A stretch of DNA of 64,000 bases from contig NZ_CP146986.1 of assembly GCF_037126175.1 (NCBI RefSeq), forward strand, positions 3,810,501 to 3,874,500, in the 5' to 3' direction. A model generated the notes under the pieces. It saw only the letters and a list, made by a program, of their open reading frames with translations, did not search any database and was not told the origin of the DNA. A program made the translations under genes and the position numbers. The stretch comes from Pseudomonas sp. RSB 5.4. Lineage in GTDB: Bacteria; Pseudomonadota; Gammaproteobacteria; Pseudomonadales; Pseudomonadaceae. Of this stretch, positions 20,152-29,200 are shown in pieces; the first letter of the stretch is position 1; each line of letters starts with the position of its first letter.

Positions 20152-21243
20152 TTATTCGGAGGGCACGTATTCTACAACTTCCAGATCGAAACCGGATATC
20201 GCATTAAATTTCATTGGCGCAGACATCAAGCGCATTTTGCGCACGCCGAGGTCACGCAGGATCTGCGAACCGGCACCGACGATGCTGTAAGTGGTCGGTT
20301 TTTTCACCGCTGCCTGCTCACCGGTTTCGCGGATATGCGCCAGCAGCACGTCGCCGTCGAGCGGGTGACCGAGCAACAGCACCACACCACTGCCGGCCTC
20401 GGCCACCGCAGCCATCGCGGCGCGCAGGCTCCAGCGGCCCGGTTGCTTGACCATCAGCAGGTCGCGCAGCGGGTCCATGTTGTGCACGCGAACCAGGGTC
20501 GGCTCTTCGGCGCAAACCGTGCCCAGCGTCAGGGCCATGTGCACGTCGCCTTCCACCGAATCACGATAGGTCACCAGGTTGAATTGGCCCAGTTCGCTGT
20601 CCAGCGGCTGTTCGGCAATCCGCTGAACGGTACGTTCGTGGATCATCCGGTAGTGAATCAGGTCGGCGATGGTGCCGATCTTGATGTTGTGTTCGGCGGC
20701 AAACGCTTCCAGTTCGGCGCGACGGGACATGGTGCCGTCGTCGTTCATCACTTCGCAGATCACGCCGCTTGGTTCGAAACCGGCCATGCGCGCCAGGTCG
20801 CAGGCGGCCTCAGTGTGACCGGCACGAGCCAGGGTGCCACCGGCCTGAGCCATCAGCGGGAAGATGTGCCCCGGGCTGACGATGTCTTCAGCCTTGGCGT
20901 CTTTCGCCGCAGCCGCTTGCACGGTGCGCGCACGGTCGGCGGCGGAGATACCGGTGGTGACGCCTTCGGCGGCTTCGATCGATACGGTGAACTTGGTGCC
21001 GAAACCGGAACCGTTGCGCGGGGCCATCAACGGCAGCTTCAACAGCTCGCAGCGCTCGCGGCTCATCGGCATGCAGATCAGGCCGCGGGCGTGCTTGGCC
21101 ATGAAGTTGATGTGCTCGGCCTTGCAGCATTCGGCGGCCATGATCAGGTCGCCTTCGTTCTCGCGGTCTTCGTCATCCATGAGGATGACCATCTTGCCTT
21201 GGCGGATGTCTTCAACCAGTTCTTCGATGCTATTGAGCGCCAC
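20152..21243 (-). CDS. ribBA: Bifunctional-type RibBA with degenerate cyclohydrolase domain (DHBP synthase)
   Basis: A 363-residue fusion. The N-terminal half (about 1-200) is 3,4-dihydroxy-2-butanone-4-phosphate synthase: MDDEDRENEGDLIMAAE gives the acidic metal site, then RERCELLKLP, GHIFPLMAQAGGTLARAGHTEAA and GVICEVMNDDGTM. The C-terminal half aligns with GTP cyclohydrolase II in length but lacks the zinc cysteines (RVHNMDPLRDL replaces the HSEC...CDCG region) and the RQEGRGIG loop (HPLDGDVLL instead). It should therefore make only the butanone phosphate, with RibA supplying cyclohydrolase activity. The GTG start has AAGGGGG upstream. Confidence 0.95.
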   Translation of the reverse strand: MALNSIEELVEDIRQGKMVILMDDEDRENEGDLIMAAECCKAEHINFMAKHARGLICMPMSRERCELLKLPLMAPRNGSGFGTKFTVSIEAAEGVTTGISAADRARTVQAAAAKDAKAEDIVSPGHIFPLMAQAGGTLARAGHTEAACDLARMAGFEPSGVICEVMNDDGTMSRRAELEAFAAEHNIKIGTIADLIHYRMIHERTVQRIAEQPLDSELGQFNLVTYRDSVEGDVHMALTLGTVCAEEPTLVRVHNMDPLRDLLMVKQPGRWSLRAAMAAVAEAGSGVVLLLGHPLDGDVLLAHIRETGEQAAVKKPTTYSIVGAGSQILRDLGVRKMRLMSAPMKFNAISGFDLEVVEYVPSE

Positions 21244-21259
21244 AAGGCACCCCCTTCAG

Positions 21260-21925
21260 TCAGGATTTGAGGTAGCCGTTGGCGGCCAGAAAGCTTTCAG
21301 TGATCGTGCCACCGGCGGTCGGCTCTGCAGCCTTGTCACCCAACAGCAAACGCTCCAGATAACGCGCCAGCAAATCGACTTCCAGGTTCACCCGGCGGCC
21401 CGGCTTGTAGGAAGCCATGATGGTTTCGCTCAGGGTGTGCGGAATGATCGTCAGCATGAATTCGGCGCCATCGACCGCGTTCACGGTCAGGCTGGTGCCG
21501 TCGACGGTGATCGAGCCTTTATGGGCGATGTACTTGGCCAGTTCTTTCGGCGCGCGAATGCGAAATTCCACCGCACGAGCATTGTCGCTGCGCGACACCA
21601 CTTCGCCGACACCGTCGACGTGGCCGCTGACCAGATGGCCGCCGAGACGGGTGGTCGGGGTCAGGGCTTTTTCCAGATTGACCGGGCTGCCGCTTTTCAG
21701 GTCATTCATGGCGGTGCAGTCGAGGGTTTCGCGGCTGACGTCGGCGGCAAAGCCGTTGCCCGGCAGCTCAACCGCCGTCAGGCACACGCCGTTGACGGCG
21801 ATGCTGTCGCCTAGTTTGACGTCGCTCAGGTCGAGCTTGCCGGTTTCGACATGCACCCGCACATCACCGCCCTTTGGGGTCAGTGCGCGGATACTGCCGA
21901 TGGATTCGATGATGCCGGTAAACAT
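21260..21925 (-). CDS. ribE: Riboflavin synthase alpha chain
   Basis: A 221-residue riboflavin synthase (named ribC or ribE by different conventions), dismutating two lumazines to riboflavin. Tandem lumazine-binding repeats are clear: MFTGIIESIGSI then GDSIAVNGVCLTAVEL in the first, and GGHLVSGHVDGVGEV then GSITVDGTSLTVNAVDG in the second. A strong AAGGAGA lies upstream of the ATG. It is 16 bases from ribBA and 47 from ribD in one transcript. Confidence 0.96.
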   Translation of the reverse strand: MFTGIIESIGSIRALTPKGGDVRVHVETGKLDLSDVKLGDSIAVNGVCLTAVELPGNGFAADVSRETLDCTAMNDLKSGSPVNLEKALTPTTRLGGHLVSGHVDGVGEVVSRSDNARAVEFRIRAPKELAKYIAHKGSITVDGTSLTVNAVDGAEFMLTIIPHTLSETIMASYKPGRRVNLEVDLLARYLERLLLGDKAAEPTAGGTITESFLAANGYLKS

Positions 21926-21972
21926 GGGGTTCTCCTTGAGAACGAAGCCAGCGCTAACGCGATGGCCGGGAA

Positions 21973-23106
21973 TTATACGCTCGCCGAAACGACTGGCGTC
22001 GCAGTGACTCGCCAGTCATCGCCAACCGCGCGGATTTCAGTGATTTTCAGCTCGGGAGCGTCCTTCATATAGGCCAGCGGCCAGTCCAGCAACGGCCGCG
22101 CCGTGGAGCCGAGAAACTTGCCGGCAATGAAGATCACGAACTCATCGACCAGACCGAGCTGGGCGAACGCGCCAGCCAAGCGCGGGCCGGCCTCGACCAG
22201 CACTTCGTTGACGCCACGGTTGGCCAGTTCGATCAGCAGTTGATGCAGATCGACCTGACCGTCGTCACCCGGCACGATCAGGCATTCCGGGCCATTGGCG
22301 TATTGTTCTTCGACCGCCATGCACGTCGCGACCAGCGCCGGGCCGGCCTTGAAGAACGGCGCGTCCAGCGGCACCCGCAGGCGCCCGTCGACCAGCACCC
22401 GCAGCGGCGGACGGCTCATGGCCCGTGCAGTTTGTTCGGCATCCAGACCCAGTTCGTCGGCGCGTACGGTCAGGCGTGCGCCGTCAGCCAGTACGGTGTC
22501 GGCGCCGGTCAGCACCACGGCCGCCTGCGCGCGCAAACGCTGTACGGCAGAACGTGCGGCTGGGCCGGTGATCCACTGGCTCTCGCCGCTTTCCATCGCC
22601 GTGCGACCGTCGAGACTCATGGCCAGCTTGACCCGCACGAACGGCAAGCCGTGTTCCATGCGCTTCAGGAAACCTTGATTGAGCTGGCGCGCCTCGGCTT
22701 CGAGCACGCCACTTTCGGTGGCGATCCCGGCATCGCTCAGACGCTGCAAGCCACGCCCGGCGACCTGTGGATTCGGATCGCGCATCGCGGCGACCACCCG
22801 AGCCACCCCGGCAGTCACCAACGCATCGGCGCACGGCGGTGTGCGGCCATGGTGGCTGCACGGCTCAAGGGTCACGTAAGCGGTGGCGCCGCGGGCCAGT
22901 TCACCGGCAGCGCGCAGGGCGTGGACCTCGGCGTGGGGTTCGCCGGCGCGCTCGTGAAAGCCTTCGCCGACAATCTGCCCGTCACGCACGATCACGCAGC
23001 CAACCCGTGGATTGGGATGGGTGGTGTAGTGACCCTTGCGCGCCAGTTCAAGCGCGCGCGCCATGAAGTGGGCGTCGAGGATCGCCTGCTCGGCGGCGCT
23101 GGTCAT
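21973..23106 (-). CDS. ribD: Riboflavin biosynthesis deaminase/reductase RibD
   Basis: A 377-residue bifunctional enzyme. The N-terminal deaminase has [39 protein letters not shown], with the HAE and PCxxxGxxPPC zinc signature. The C-terminal NADPH-dependent reductase has [22 protein letters not shown] and [10 protein letters not shown]. It catalyses the second and third steps after GTP ring opening. Its ATG overlaps the nrdR stop (ATGA), coupling it to nrdR as in many bacteria. Confidence 0.96.
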   Translation of the reverse strand: MTSAAEQAILDAHFMARALELARKGHYTTHPNPRVGCVIVRDGQIVGEGFHERAGEPHAEVHALRAAGELARGATAYVTLEPCSHHGRTPPCADALVTAGVARVVAAMRDPNPQVAGRGLQRLSDAGIATESGVLEAEARQLNQGFLKRMEHGLPFVRVKLAMSLDGRTAMESGESQWITGPAARSAVQRLRAQAAVVLTGADTVLADGARLTVRADELGLDAEQTARAMSRPPLRVLVDGRLRVPLDAPFFKAGPALVATCMAVEEQYANGPECLIVPGDDGQVDLHQLLIELANRGVNEVLVEAGPRLAGAFAQLGLVDEFVIFIAGKFLGSTARPLLDWPLAYMKDAPELKITEIRAVGDDWRVTATPVVSASV

Positions 23107-23567
23107 TCTTTCACCGGTTCGCGGGCGAGGCGGTCGATCTCTTCGCGGAACTCATTGAGATCCTGGAAGCGCCGGTACACCGAGGCGAAACGGATGTAGG
23201 CCACTTCATCGAGCTTTTGCAGCTCGGCCATCACCAGTTCGCCGACCACGAGGGATTTGACCTCGCGCTCGCCGGTGGCGCGCAGCTTGTGCTTGATGTG
23301 AACCAGAGAGGATTCGAGGCGCTCGACGCTCACCGGACGTTTCTCCAGGGCGCGTTGCATGCCGGCACGGAGCTTTTCTTCGTCGAACGGCTGGCGGCTG
23401 CCGTCGGTTTTGATCAGGCGCGGCAACACCAGTTCGGCCGTCTCGAATGTCGTGAAACGCTCGCCGCAGGCCAGGCATTCACGCCGGCGGCGCACCTGTT
23501 CGCCCTCGGCGACCAGACGCGAGTCGATGACCTTGGTGTCGTTGGCACCGCAGAAGGGACAGTGCAT
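23103..23567 (-). CDS. nrdR: Transcriptional repressor NrdR
   Basis: A 154-residue ribonucleotide-reductase repressor. A zinc ribbon ([13 protein letters not shown] ... [12 protein letters not shown]) is followed by an ATP-cone domain ([27 protein letters not shown]) that senses ATP/dATP. The ATG at 23567 begins exactly at the zinc ribbon; the longer open frame upstream is not conserved. It is first in the nrdR-ribD-ribE-ribBA transcript. Confidence 0.96.
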   Translation of the reverse strand: MHCPFCGANDTKVIDSRLVAEGEQVRRRRECLACGERFTTFETAELVLPRLIKTDGSRQPFDEEKLRAGMQRALEKRPVSVERLESSLVHIKHKLRATGEREVKSLVVGELVMAELQKLDEVAYIRFASVYRRFQDLNEFREEIDRLAREPVKE

Positions 23568-23694
23568 GGTGGCTGGCAACAAAAAAAGGGAGGGCCATGG
23601 TAGCGCATCCCGGTGGCAAGACAAGCCATAGGGTTTGCGGTATACAGACGGGCATGATCGTTTGATCCACGGATTTCATTTTCTGGAGCTGCCA

Positions 23695-24159
23695 ATGTCG
23701 CTACGACCGCTCGTTTTGCTCAGTCTTTTCGCCCTGCTGGTGGCCTGTGGCAGCGATAAACCCAAGCCGCAGCCGCCCACGCCGGGCCCGGCGCCACAAC
23801 AGGCGCAGAAAAAAGCCCAGGAAGCCGCTGACCTCGGTCCGCTGCCGGCTTATCAACGGGAACTGAGCGGCACCCTGCAAGGCGTGCCAGCCGGGGCCGA
23901 AGTCGAACTGGCGTTGCTGGTGATCGACGATAAGTCCCGCCCGCAACAGTTGCTCGCCAGTTCCACGCTGATAGGCAATAACCAGGCGTTGCCGTTCCGT
24001 CTGCGTTTCAACCCCGAAGCATTCCCCGCCGGCGCGCGGGTTGAGCTGCGCGGCCGTGCCACGCAGTCCGGCCAGTTGATCCTGCATCTGCCGTCGCAAC
24101 CCATTACCCAGCCGACCACTCAGGCGCTGGGCCAGCTGCAATTTGTCAAAGCGCCATGA
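23695..24159 (+). CDS. YbaY-family lipoprotein
   Basis: A 154-residue lipoprotein. The signal peptide ends with LLVAC, a good lipobox, with Cys near residue 17, followed by a Lys/Pro/Gln-rich linker. The domain (YQRELSGTLQGVPAGAEVELALLVIDD ... PFRLRFNPEAFPAGARVELRGRA) matches the YbaY beta-sandwich family of unknown function. TCTGGAGC is the ribosome binding site. It overlaps the methyltransferase gene by four bases and is divergent from nrdR. Confidence 0.82.
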   Translation: MSLRPLVLLSLFALLVACGSDKPKPQPPTPGPAPQQAQKKAQEAADLGPLPAYQRELSGTLQGVPAGAEVELALLVIDDKSRPQQLLASSTLIGNNQALPFRLRFNPEAFPAGARVELRGRATQSGQLILHLPSQPITQPTTQALGQLQFVKAP

Positions 24160-24812
24160 CGCCACCGCTCGACCTGCAACTGGCGTTAGGTGAATTGCTC
24201 GGTGATGCCCGGCTCAAGGCCTGTGCATTGCCGGGTACCGATTTGCAGCTGTGGCTGATCGACGGCGACAACATGGATCGCGAATTCAGTCCCGACGAAA
24301 CCCGGCGCATCCTCCACGAACCGCCGTATTGGAGTTTCTGCTGGGCCAGCGGCCTGGCGGTGGCGCGCTATCTGGCGGAGTTTCCGGAGTGGGTGCGCGG
24401 CAAGCGGGTGCTGGATTTCGGCGCCGGCTCCGGGATCGCCGCGATTGCGGCGGTGAAGGCCGGGGCGTTGGAGGTGGTGGCTTGCGATCTTGATCCGCTG
24501 GCGATTGCTGCGTGCCGGGCCAATGCTGAACTCAATGATGTGCAGATGAGCTATTCGACGGACTTCTTTGCCGAGGCTGATCGCTTCGATCTGATCCTAG
24601 TGGCGGATGTGCTCTACGACCGTGAGAACCTGCCGCTGCTCGACGCGTTTCTCAGCCGTGGCCGCGAGGCGCTGGTGGCGGATTCGCGGGTTCGGGATTT
24701 TCGCCATCCGTTATATGAGCGCATCGAAATGCTTGAGGCGATGACCTTGCCGGATCTGGCGGAGCCGGAAGAATTTCGGCATGTGAGCCTGTACCACGCG
24801 CGGCGGAGCTAA
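24156..24812 (+). CDS. Class I SAM-dependent protein methyltransferase (ETFB/METTL20-like)
   Basis: A 218-residue Rossmann methyltransferase. Motif I is VLDFGAGSGIAAIAAVKAGA (about residue 88), motif II has ACDLDPLAIAACRANAELN, and the acceptor-side motif reads LILVADVLYDREN. The early PPYWSFCWASGLAVARYL stretch is typical of the ETFB-lysine methyltransferase/Nnt1-like group. The substrate is probably a protein lysine but cannot be read from sequence. It is co-transcribed with the upstream lipoprotein. Confidence 0.82.
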   Translation: MTPPLDLQLALGELLGDARLKACALPGTDLQLWLIDGDNMDREFSPDETRRILHEPPYWSFCWASGLAVARYLAEFPEWVRGKRVLDFGAGSGIAAIAAVKAGALEVVACDLDPLAIAACRANAELNDVQMSYSTDFFAEADRFDLILVADVLYDRENLPLLDAFLSRGREALVADSRVRDFRHPLYERIEMLEAMTLPDLAEPEEFRHVSLYHARRS

Positions 24813-24836
24813 AAAGCTTCGTCGGATCGCCGCCCG

Positions 24837-24900
24837 GAGCAAGCCCGCTCCCACATTTGGATTGCGTTCCCCCTGTGGGAGCGAGCTTGCTCGCGAAGGC
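24837..24900. repeat. REPIN
   Basis: GAGCAAGCCCGCTCCCACA and, after a short spacer, TGTGGGAGCGAGCTTGCTCG form an inverted pair after the methyltransferase gene. The left arm is cut short: the expected CTTCGC before GAGC is replaced by unrelated sequence. Confidence 0.8.
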
Positions 24901-24997
24901 GTCCTATCAGGCAACACATCTCTAAACCTGCCCCCGCTTCCGGCCACACCCCGCCAAGCCGTATAGTTGCCCCATCCACGCTTTTACGAGATCTCCC

Positions 24998-25870
24998 ATG
25001 AGTCAGCAAACGCCGTACATCTTCGACGCCACGACTGCCGATTTCGACCAGTCGGTGATCGAAGCTTCCTTCAACAAACCGGTGCTGGTGGATTTCTGGG
25101 CCGAATGGTGTGCGCCGTGCAAGGCATTGATGCCGATGCTGCAAGGCATTGCCGAGAGCTATCAGGGCGAACTGCTGCTGGCCAAGGTCAACTGCGACAT
25201 CGAGCAGGACATCGTGGCCCGCTTCGGTATCCGCAGCCTGCCGACCGTGGTGCTGTTCAAGGACGGTCAACCGGTGGACGGTTTTGCCGGTGCGCAACCG
25301 GAATCCGCCGTACGCGCCTTGCTTGAGCCGCATGTGCAGATGCCGCCGCCGGCCGCCGCCGATCCGTTCGAACAGGCGCAGGCGCTGTTCGACGACGGTC
25401 GTTACGCTGACGCGGAAGCGGCGCTGGTGGTGATGCTCACCGAAGACAACAGCAACGCCAAGGCGCTGATCCTCTACGCCCGCTGCCTGACCGAACGCGG
25501 CGAACTGGGCGAAGCGCAAACCGTGCTCGACGCGGTCAAGAGCGATGAGCACAAGGCTGCACTGGCCGGGGCCAAGGCGCAGATCAAATTCCTGGGACTT
25601 GCCCGTGATCTGCCGGATGCTGCCGACCTCAAGGCGCGCCTGGCCAAAGATCCGCAGGACGACGAAGCGGTGTATCAACTGGCGATCCAGCAACTGGCGC
25701 GTCAGCAATACGAAGCGGCGCTGGAAGCCTTGCTCAAGCTGTTCATCCGTAACCGCAGCTATGGCGAGGGTCTGCCGCACAAGACGTTGCTGCAGGTGTT
25801 CGAACTGCTGGGCAACGATCACCCGCTGGTGACCGCTTACCGCCGTAAAGTATTCGCTGCGCTTTATTAA
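24998..25870 (+). CDS. ybbN: Thioredoxin/TPR co-chaperone YbbN (CnoX-like)
   Basis: A 290-residue protein with an N-terminal thioredoxin domain (VLVDFWAEWCAPCKALMPML, active site WCAPC near residues 37-41; cis-Pro in RSLPTVVLF) and a C-terminal TPR-like half (DPFEQAQALFDDGRYADAEAALVVML, DDEAVYQLAIQQLARQQYEAALEALLKLF). E. coli YbbN/CnoX works with chaperones and protects against hypochlorous acid damage. The E. coli protein has SxxC, whereas this one keeps both cysteines (CAPC), so it may retain redox activity. Confidence 0.92.
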   Translation: MSQQTPYIFDATTADFDQSVIEASFNKPVLVDFWAEWCAPCKALMPMLQGIAESYQGELLLAKVNCDIEQDIVARFGIRSLPTVVLFKDGQPVDGFAGAQPESAVRALLEPHVQMPPPAAADPFEQAQALFDDGRYADAEAALVVMLTEDNSNAKALILYARCLTERGELGEAQTVLDAVKSDEHKAALAGAKAQIKFLGLARDLPDAADLKARLAKDPQDDEAVYQLAIQQLARQQYEAALEALLKLFIRNRSYGEGLPHKTLLQVFELLGNDHPLVTAYRRKVFAALY

Positions 25871-25879
25871 GATCAAAAG

Positions 25880-25972
25880 ATCGCAGCCTTCGGCAGCTCC
25901 TACATTCGATCGTGTTCACCCGTATTTGCGGATGAACGCTGAACCTGTAGGAGCTGCCGCAGGCTGCGATCC
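25880..25972. repeat. Inverted repeat of a different REP family
   Basis: GATCGCAGCCTTCGGCAGCT at 25880 pairs with AGCTGCCGCAGGCTGCGATC ending near 25971. Another common Pseudomonas dispersed repeat, distinct from the GGGAGCGGGCTTGCTCGCGA type. Confidence 0.85.
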
Positions 25973-25980
25973 TTTGCGGC

Positions 25981-26340
25981 TCACTCGACCCAGCTGTAGA
26001 GCGGCGTATCGCCGCCGCTCGCCACTTTCACCTGTGAACTGTGGCGCAATCGCACCAGCAGGCGTTTGCCCGCCGCCGCGCTGCCGGTCAGGCCCTCAAG
26101 CTGCTCCAGAAGATCCGGCCCGCTGAGTTGCCTGGCCTGGCGCAACAGATCCTGCGCGACCTGCCACAACGCATCGTCCTGGTTCAGCGGTTTCGCTGCC
26201 GGCGCGCTCAATGCCGCTTCAGGCTGATCGCCCTGCGACTGCGCGCCAAGGGCTGCGCCAAGCTTTGCCCAATCGCTGTCATCCAGCTCCACCGTCAAAT
26301 CCACCGGCATCGCGCCGACGGTTCCGCGTATCCGCAACAT
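25981..26340 (-). CDS. Conserved hypothetical protein
   Basis: A 119-residue soluble protein: an N-terminal beta stretch (RIRGTVGAMPVDLTVELDDSDWAKLG), an Ala/Pro/Gln linker, a helical part (DDALWQVAQDLLRQARQLSGPDLLEQLEGL) and a basic C-terminal stretch. No signal peptide, membrane segment or catalytic motif. It is divergent from the zinc operon and convergent with ybbN. A gene of this size occupies the same position in P. aeruginosa as I recall; function unknown. Confidence 0.75.
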   Translation of the reverse strand: MLRIRGTVGAMPVDLTVELDDSDWAKLGAALGAQSQGDQPEAALSAPAAKPLNQDDALWQVAQDLLRQARQLSGPDLLEQLEGLTGSAAAGKRLLVRLRHSSQVKVASGGDTPLYSWVE

Positions 26341-26426
26341 CTGCTTCGCTCCTGCACATTTCTGACCTGCATGCTCCCACGGGACTTGTGCAACGCCAAG
26401 CGCACGGGCAAACTCTGCGGACTTTC

Positions 26427-26439
26427 GTTATAAGATTAC
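26427..26439. promoter_or_regulatory. Probable Zur box
   Basis: GTTATAAGATTAC matches the Zur core GTTATANTATAAC at 10 of the 12 specified positions and is followed by ATAAC. It lies 37 bases upstream of the His-rich zinc-operon gene. The equivalent P. aeruginosa operon is known to be zinc-responsive and Zur-controlled. Confidence 0.65.
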
Positions 26440-26475
26440 ATAACAAACTCTTCACTTTACTTTCCGGAGACCGCC

Positions 26476-27072
26476 ATGCGTCGTCTGCTGCTCGCTTTGC
26501 CGTTTGCCCTGTTGCCGCTGGCCATCGCCCATGCCGCCGATGAGCACGATCATGACCATGAGCACGGCAGCCTCGGCGCCCACGAACATGGCGTCGGCCG
26601 ACTGAACGCCGCACTCGACGGCCAGACCCTGGAACTGGAACTGGAAAGCCCGGCGATGAACCTGGTGGGCTTCGAACACGCCGCCACCAGCGACGCCGAC
26701 AAGGCCAAAGTCGCCGCCGCCCGCGCCCAACTGGAAAACCCGCTGGCGCTGTTCAGCCTGCCGGCCGCCGCTGGTTGCAAAGTCGCCAGCCAGGAGCTGG
26801 AAAGCCCGCTGTTCGGCGACAAACCGGATGCCGACGACCATGACGATGATGATCACGATGCCAAGGGCGGTGAAGCGCATCACCATGAACACAGCGAAAT
26901 CCACGCGCACTATCAATTCAGTTGCGCTGCACCGGGGGCCTTGAAGACTCTGGATCTGGCGAACCTCTTCAATACCTTCCCGGCCACCCAGAAAATTCAG
27001 GTACAACTGATCGGCCCGAACGGCCAGCAAGGTACGGAAGTGACGGCCAAGGCTGCTGCCCTGAAATTCTGA
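26476..27072 (+). CDS. His/Asp-rich periplasmic zinc-binding protein (DUF2796, ZrgA-like)
   Basis: A 198-residue protein: signal peptide ending IAHAA, a first His cluster (DEHDHDHEHGSLGAHEHGVG) straight after it, and a second acidic/His cluster (DADDHDDDDHDAKGGEAHHHEH) near residues 118-139, both suited to binding zinc. The core (LNAALDGQTLELELESPAMNLVGFEHAA) is DUF2796. It is first in a four-gene operon with an ABC ATPase, a permease and a DUF3299 protein, behind a probable Zur site. Inferred role: capturing periplasmic zinc under limitation. Confidence 0.87.
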   Translation: MRRLLLALPFALLPLAIAHAADEHDHDHEHGSLGAHEHGVGRLNAALDGQTLELELESPAMNLVGFEHAATSDADKAKVAAARAQLENPLALFSLPAAAGCKVASQELESPLFGDKPDADDHDDDDHDAKGGEAHHHEHSEIHAHYQFSCAAPGALKTLDLANLFNTFPATQKIQVQLIGPNGQQGTEVTAKAAALKF

Positions 27073-27088
27073 TCACACCGACAATCCC

Positions 27089-27178
27089 CTGTGGGAGCGG
27101 CTTGCTCGCGAATGCGGTGGGTCAGTCAACATGGATTTGGCTGATCCACCGCATTCGCGAGCAAGCCCGCTCCCACAA
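27089..27178. repeat. REPIN inside the zinc operon
   Basis: CTGTGGGAGCGGCTTGCTCG at 27089 pairs with CGAGCAAGCCCGCTCCCACA ending at 27177. It occupies the gap between the His-rich gene and the ABC ATPase, so it could separate or stabilise parts of the message. Confidence 0.88.
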
Positions 27179-27211
27179 GGGGTTACGTGTTCACTTCATG
27201 AAATTGGTGCC

Positions 27212-27922
27212 ATGACCCAAGCACTCATCGAACTGTCCGACCTGGGCTTCAACTGGCCCGGTCACCCGCCGCTGCTGGACATCCCGGCGTTTCGCCTGGA
27301 GCCGGGCGAAACCCTGTTCCTCAAAGGCCCCAGCGGCAGTGGCAAGACCACCCTGCTCGGCCTGCTCGGTGGCGTGCAGAAACCCGGGCGCGGCAGCATT
27401 CGCCTGCTCGGCCAGGAACTGACCGAACTCGGTGCCGGCGCCCGCGACCGCTTTCGCGTCGATCACACCGGCTACATCTTCCAGCAGTTCAACCTGCTGC
27501 CGTTTCTCTCGGTACGCGAGAACGTCGAGTTGCCCTGCCACTTCTCCAAACTGCGTGCCGAACGGGCGAAACAGCGCCACGGCAGCGTCGATCAGGCCGC
27601 CGCCACCCTGCTCGCCCATCTGGGCCTGAAGGACGAAAGCATCCTCGGTCGTCGCGCCGATTCGCTGTCGATCGGTCAGCAGCAACGGGTCGCCGCCGCC
27701 CGCGCGTTGATCGGCCAACCGGAACTGGTGATCGCCGACGAACCGACCTCGGCGCTGGATTACGACGCTCGGGAAAACTTCATTCGTCTGCTGTTCGCCG
27801 AATGCCGCGAAGCCGGGTCGAGCTTGCTGTTCGTCAGCCACGACCAAAGCCTTGCGCCGCTGTTCGACCGTCACCTGTCCCTGGCCGAGCTCAATCGCGC
27901 CGCCACGTCTGCCGAGGTCTGA
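27212..27922 (+). CDS. ABC transporter ATP-binding protein (LolD/MacB type)
   Basis: A 236-residue ATPase. Walker A is GPSGSGKTT (about residue 39), the Q-loop is IFQQFNLLPFLSV, the signature is LSIGQQQRVAAARAL, Walker B is LVIADEPTSALD and the H-loop is LLFVSHD. It belongs to the LolD/MacB-like group that drives mechanotransmission-type permeases rather than classic importers. The ATG at 27212 replaces a longer frame that reads through the REPIN. It pairs with the permease two bases downstream. Confidence 0.92.
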   Translation: MTQALIELSDLGFNWPGHPPLLDIPAFRLEPGETLFLKGPSGSGKTTLLGLLGGVQKPGRGSIRLLGQELTELGAGARDRFRVDHTGYIFQQFNLLPFLSVRENVELPCHFSKLRAERAKQRHGSVDQAAATLLAHLGLKDESILGRRADSLSIGQQQRVAAARALIGQPELVIADEPTSALDYDARENFIRLLFAECREAGSSLLFVSHDQSLAPLFDRHLSLAELNRAATSAEV

Positions 27923-27923
27923 G

Positions 27924-29189
27924 ATGTATCTGTTTCGTCTGGCCATGGCCAGCCTGGCCAACCGCCGCTTTACCGCCCTGCTCACCGCGTTTGCGATTGC
28001 CCTGTCGGTCTGCCTGTTGCTCGCCGTCGAGCGCGTGCGCACCGAGGCCAAGGCCAGTTTCGCCAGCACCATCAGCGGCACCGACCTGATCGTCGGCGCC
28101 CGCTCCGGCTCGGTGAACCTGCTGCTGTACTCGGTGTTCCGCATCGGCAACGCGACCAACAACATCCGTTGGGACAGCTTCGAACATTTCGCCAGCAACC
28201 CGAAAGTGAAGTGGGCGATCCCGATGTCCCTCGGCGACTCGCATCGCGGCTACCGGGTGATGGGCACCACCGGAGCCTATTTCGAGCATTACCAGTACGG
28301 TCGCCAGCAGCACCTGGAACTGGCCGATGGCCGCGCCTTCGCCACCGATCCGTTCGAAGTGGTGCTCGGCGCCGAAGTGGCCGAGGCGCTGCATTACAAA
28401 CTCGGCGACCAACTGGTGCTGGCCCACGGCGTGGCGGCGATCAGTCTGGTCAAGCATGACGACAAGCCGTTCACCGTGGTCGGCATTCTCAAGCGCACGG
28501 GTACCCCGGTGGATCGCACGTTGCACATCAGCCTCGGCGGCATGGAGGCGATTCACATCGACTGGCACAACGGCGTGCCGGCGCGCGGCAACGGCCGGAT
28601 CACGGCGGATCAGGCACGCAACATGGACCTGACGCCACAGGCGATCACCGCGTTCATGCTCGGCCTCAACAGCAAGATTTCCACCTTCGCCCTGCAACGC
28701 GAGATCAACGAATACCGTGGCGAGCCAATGCTGGCGATCCTGCCGGGCGTGGCCTTGCAGGAGTTGTGGAGCCTGATGAGTACTGCGGAAAAAGCCTTGT
28801 TCGTGGTCTCGCTGTTCGTGGTGCTGACCGGGTTGATCGGCATGCTCACGGCGATTCTCACCAGCCTCAACGAGCGTCGCCGCGAGATGGCGATTCTGCG
28901 CTCGGTCGGTGCCCGGCCTTGGCATATCGCAAGCCTGCTGGTGCTGGAAGCCTTTGCCCTGGCGCTGACCGGCGTAATCGCCGGGCTGGCATTGCTGTAC
29001 ATCGGCATCGCCGCCGCGCAGGGTTATGTGCAGGCCAATTACGGTTTGTATCTGCCACTGGCGTGGCCGAGCGAGTATGAATGGACGCTGCTCGGTGGCA
29101 TTCTGGCTGCCGCGCTGCTGATGGGCAGCGTGCCGGCCTGGCGCGCGTATCGCCAATCCCTGGCCGATGGCCTGTCGATCCGTTTATGA
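27924..29189 (+). CDS. ABC transporter permease (FtsX/MacB type)
   Basis: A 421-residue permease: an N-terminal membrane helix (FTALLTAFAIALSVCLLLAVE), a large periplasmic MacB-PCD-like domain (about residues 45-270) and three C-terminal helices (LFVVSLFVVLTGLIGMLTAIL, VLEAFALALTGVIAGLALLYIGIA, LGGILAAALLMGSVPAW). The conserved coupling stretch NERRREMAILRSVGARPWHI precedes helix three. With the adjacent ATPase it probably does mechanical work on a periplasmic or outer-membrane partner under zinc limitation. Actual zinc transport is not demonstrated by sequence. Confidence 0.9.
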   Translation: MYLFRLAMASLANRRFTALLTAFAIALSVCLLLAVERVRTEAKASFASTISGTDLIVGARSGSVNLLLYSVFRIGNATNNIRWDSFEHFASNPKVKWAIPMSLGDSHRGYRVMGTTGAYFEHYQYGRQQHLELADGRAFATDPFEVVLGAEVAEALHYKLGDQLVLAHGVAAISLVKHDDKPFTVVGILKRTGTPVDRTLHISLGGMEAIHIDWHNGVPARGNGRITADQARNMDLTPQAITAFMLGLNSKISTFALQREINEYRGEPMLAILPGVALQELWSLMSTAEKALFVVSLFVVLTGLIGMLTAILTSLNERRREMAILRSVGARPWHIASLLVLEAFALALTGVIAGLALLYIGIAAAQGYVQANYGLYLPLAWPSEYEWTLLGGILAAALLMGSVPAWRAYRQSLADGLSIRL

Positions 29190-29200
29190 GGATGTTCACC

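Noticed and set aside
21244..23694. FMN riboswitch for the riboflavin genes
   Set aside because: Gaps between ribBA, ribE and ribD are 16 and 47 bases, and the nrdR upstream region shows no RFN-type conserved helices.
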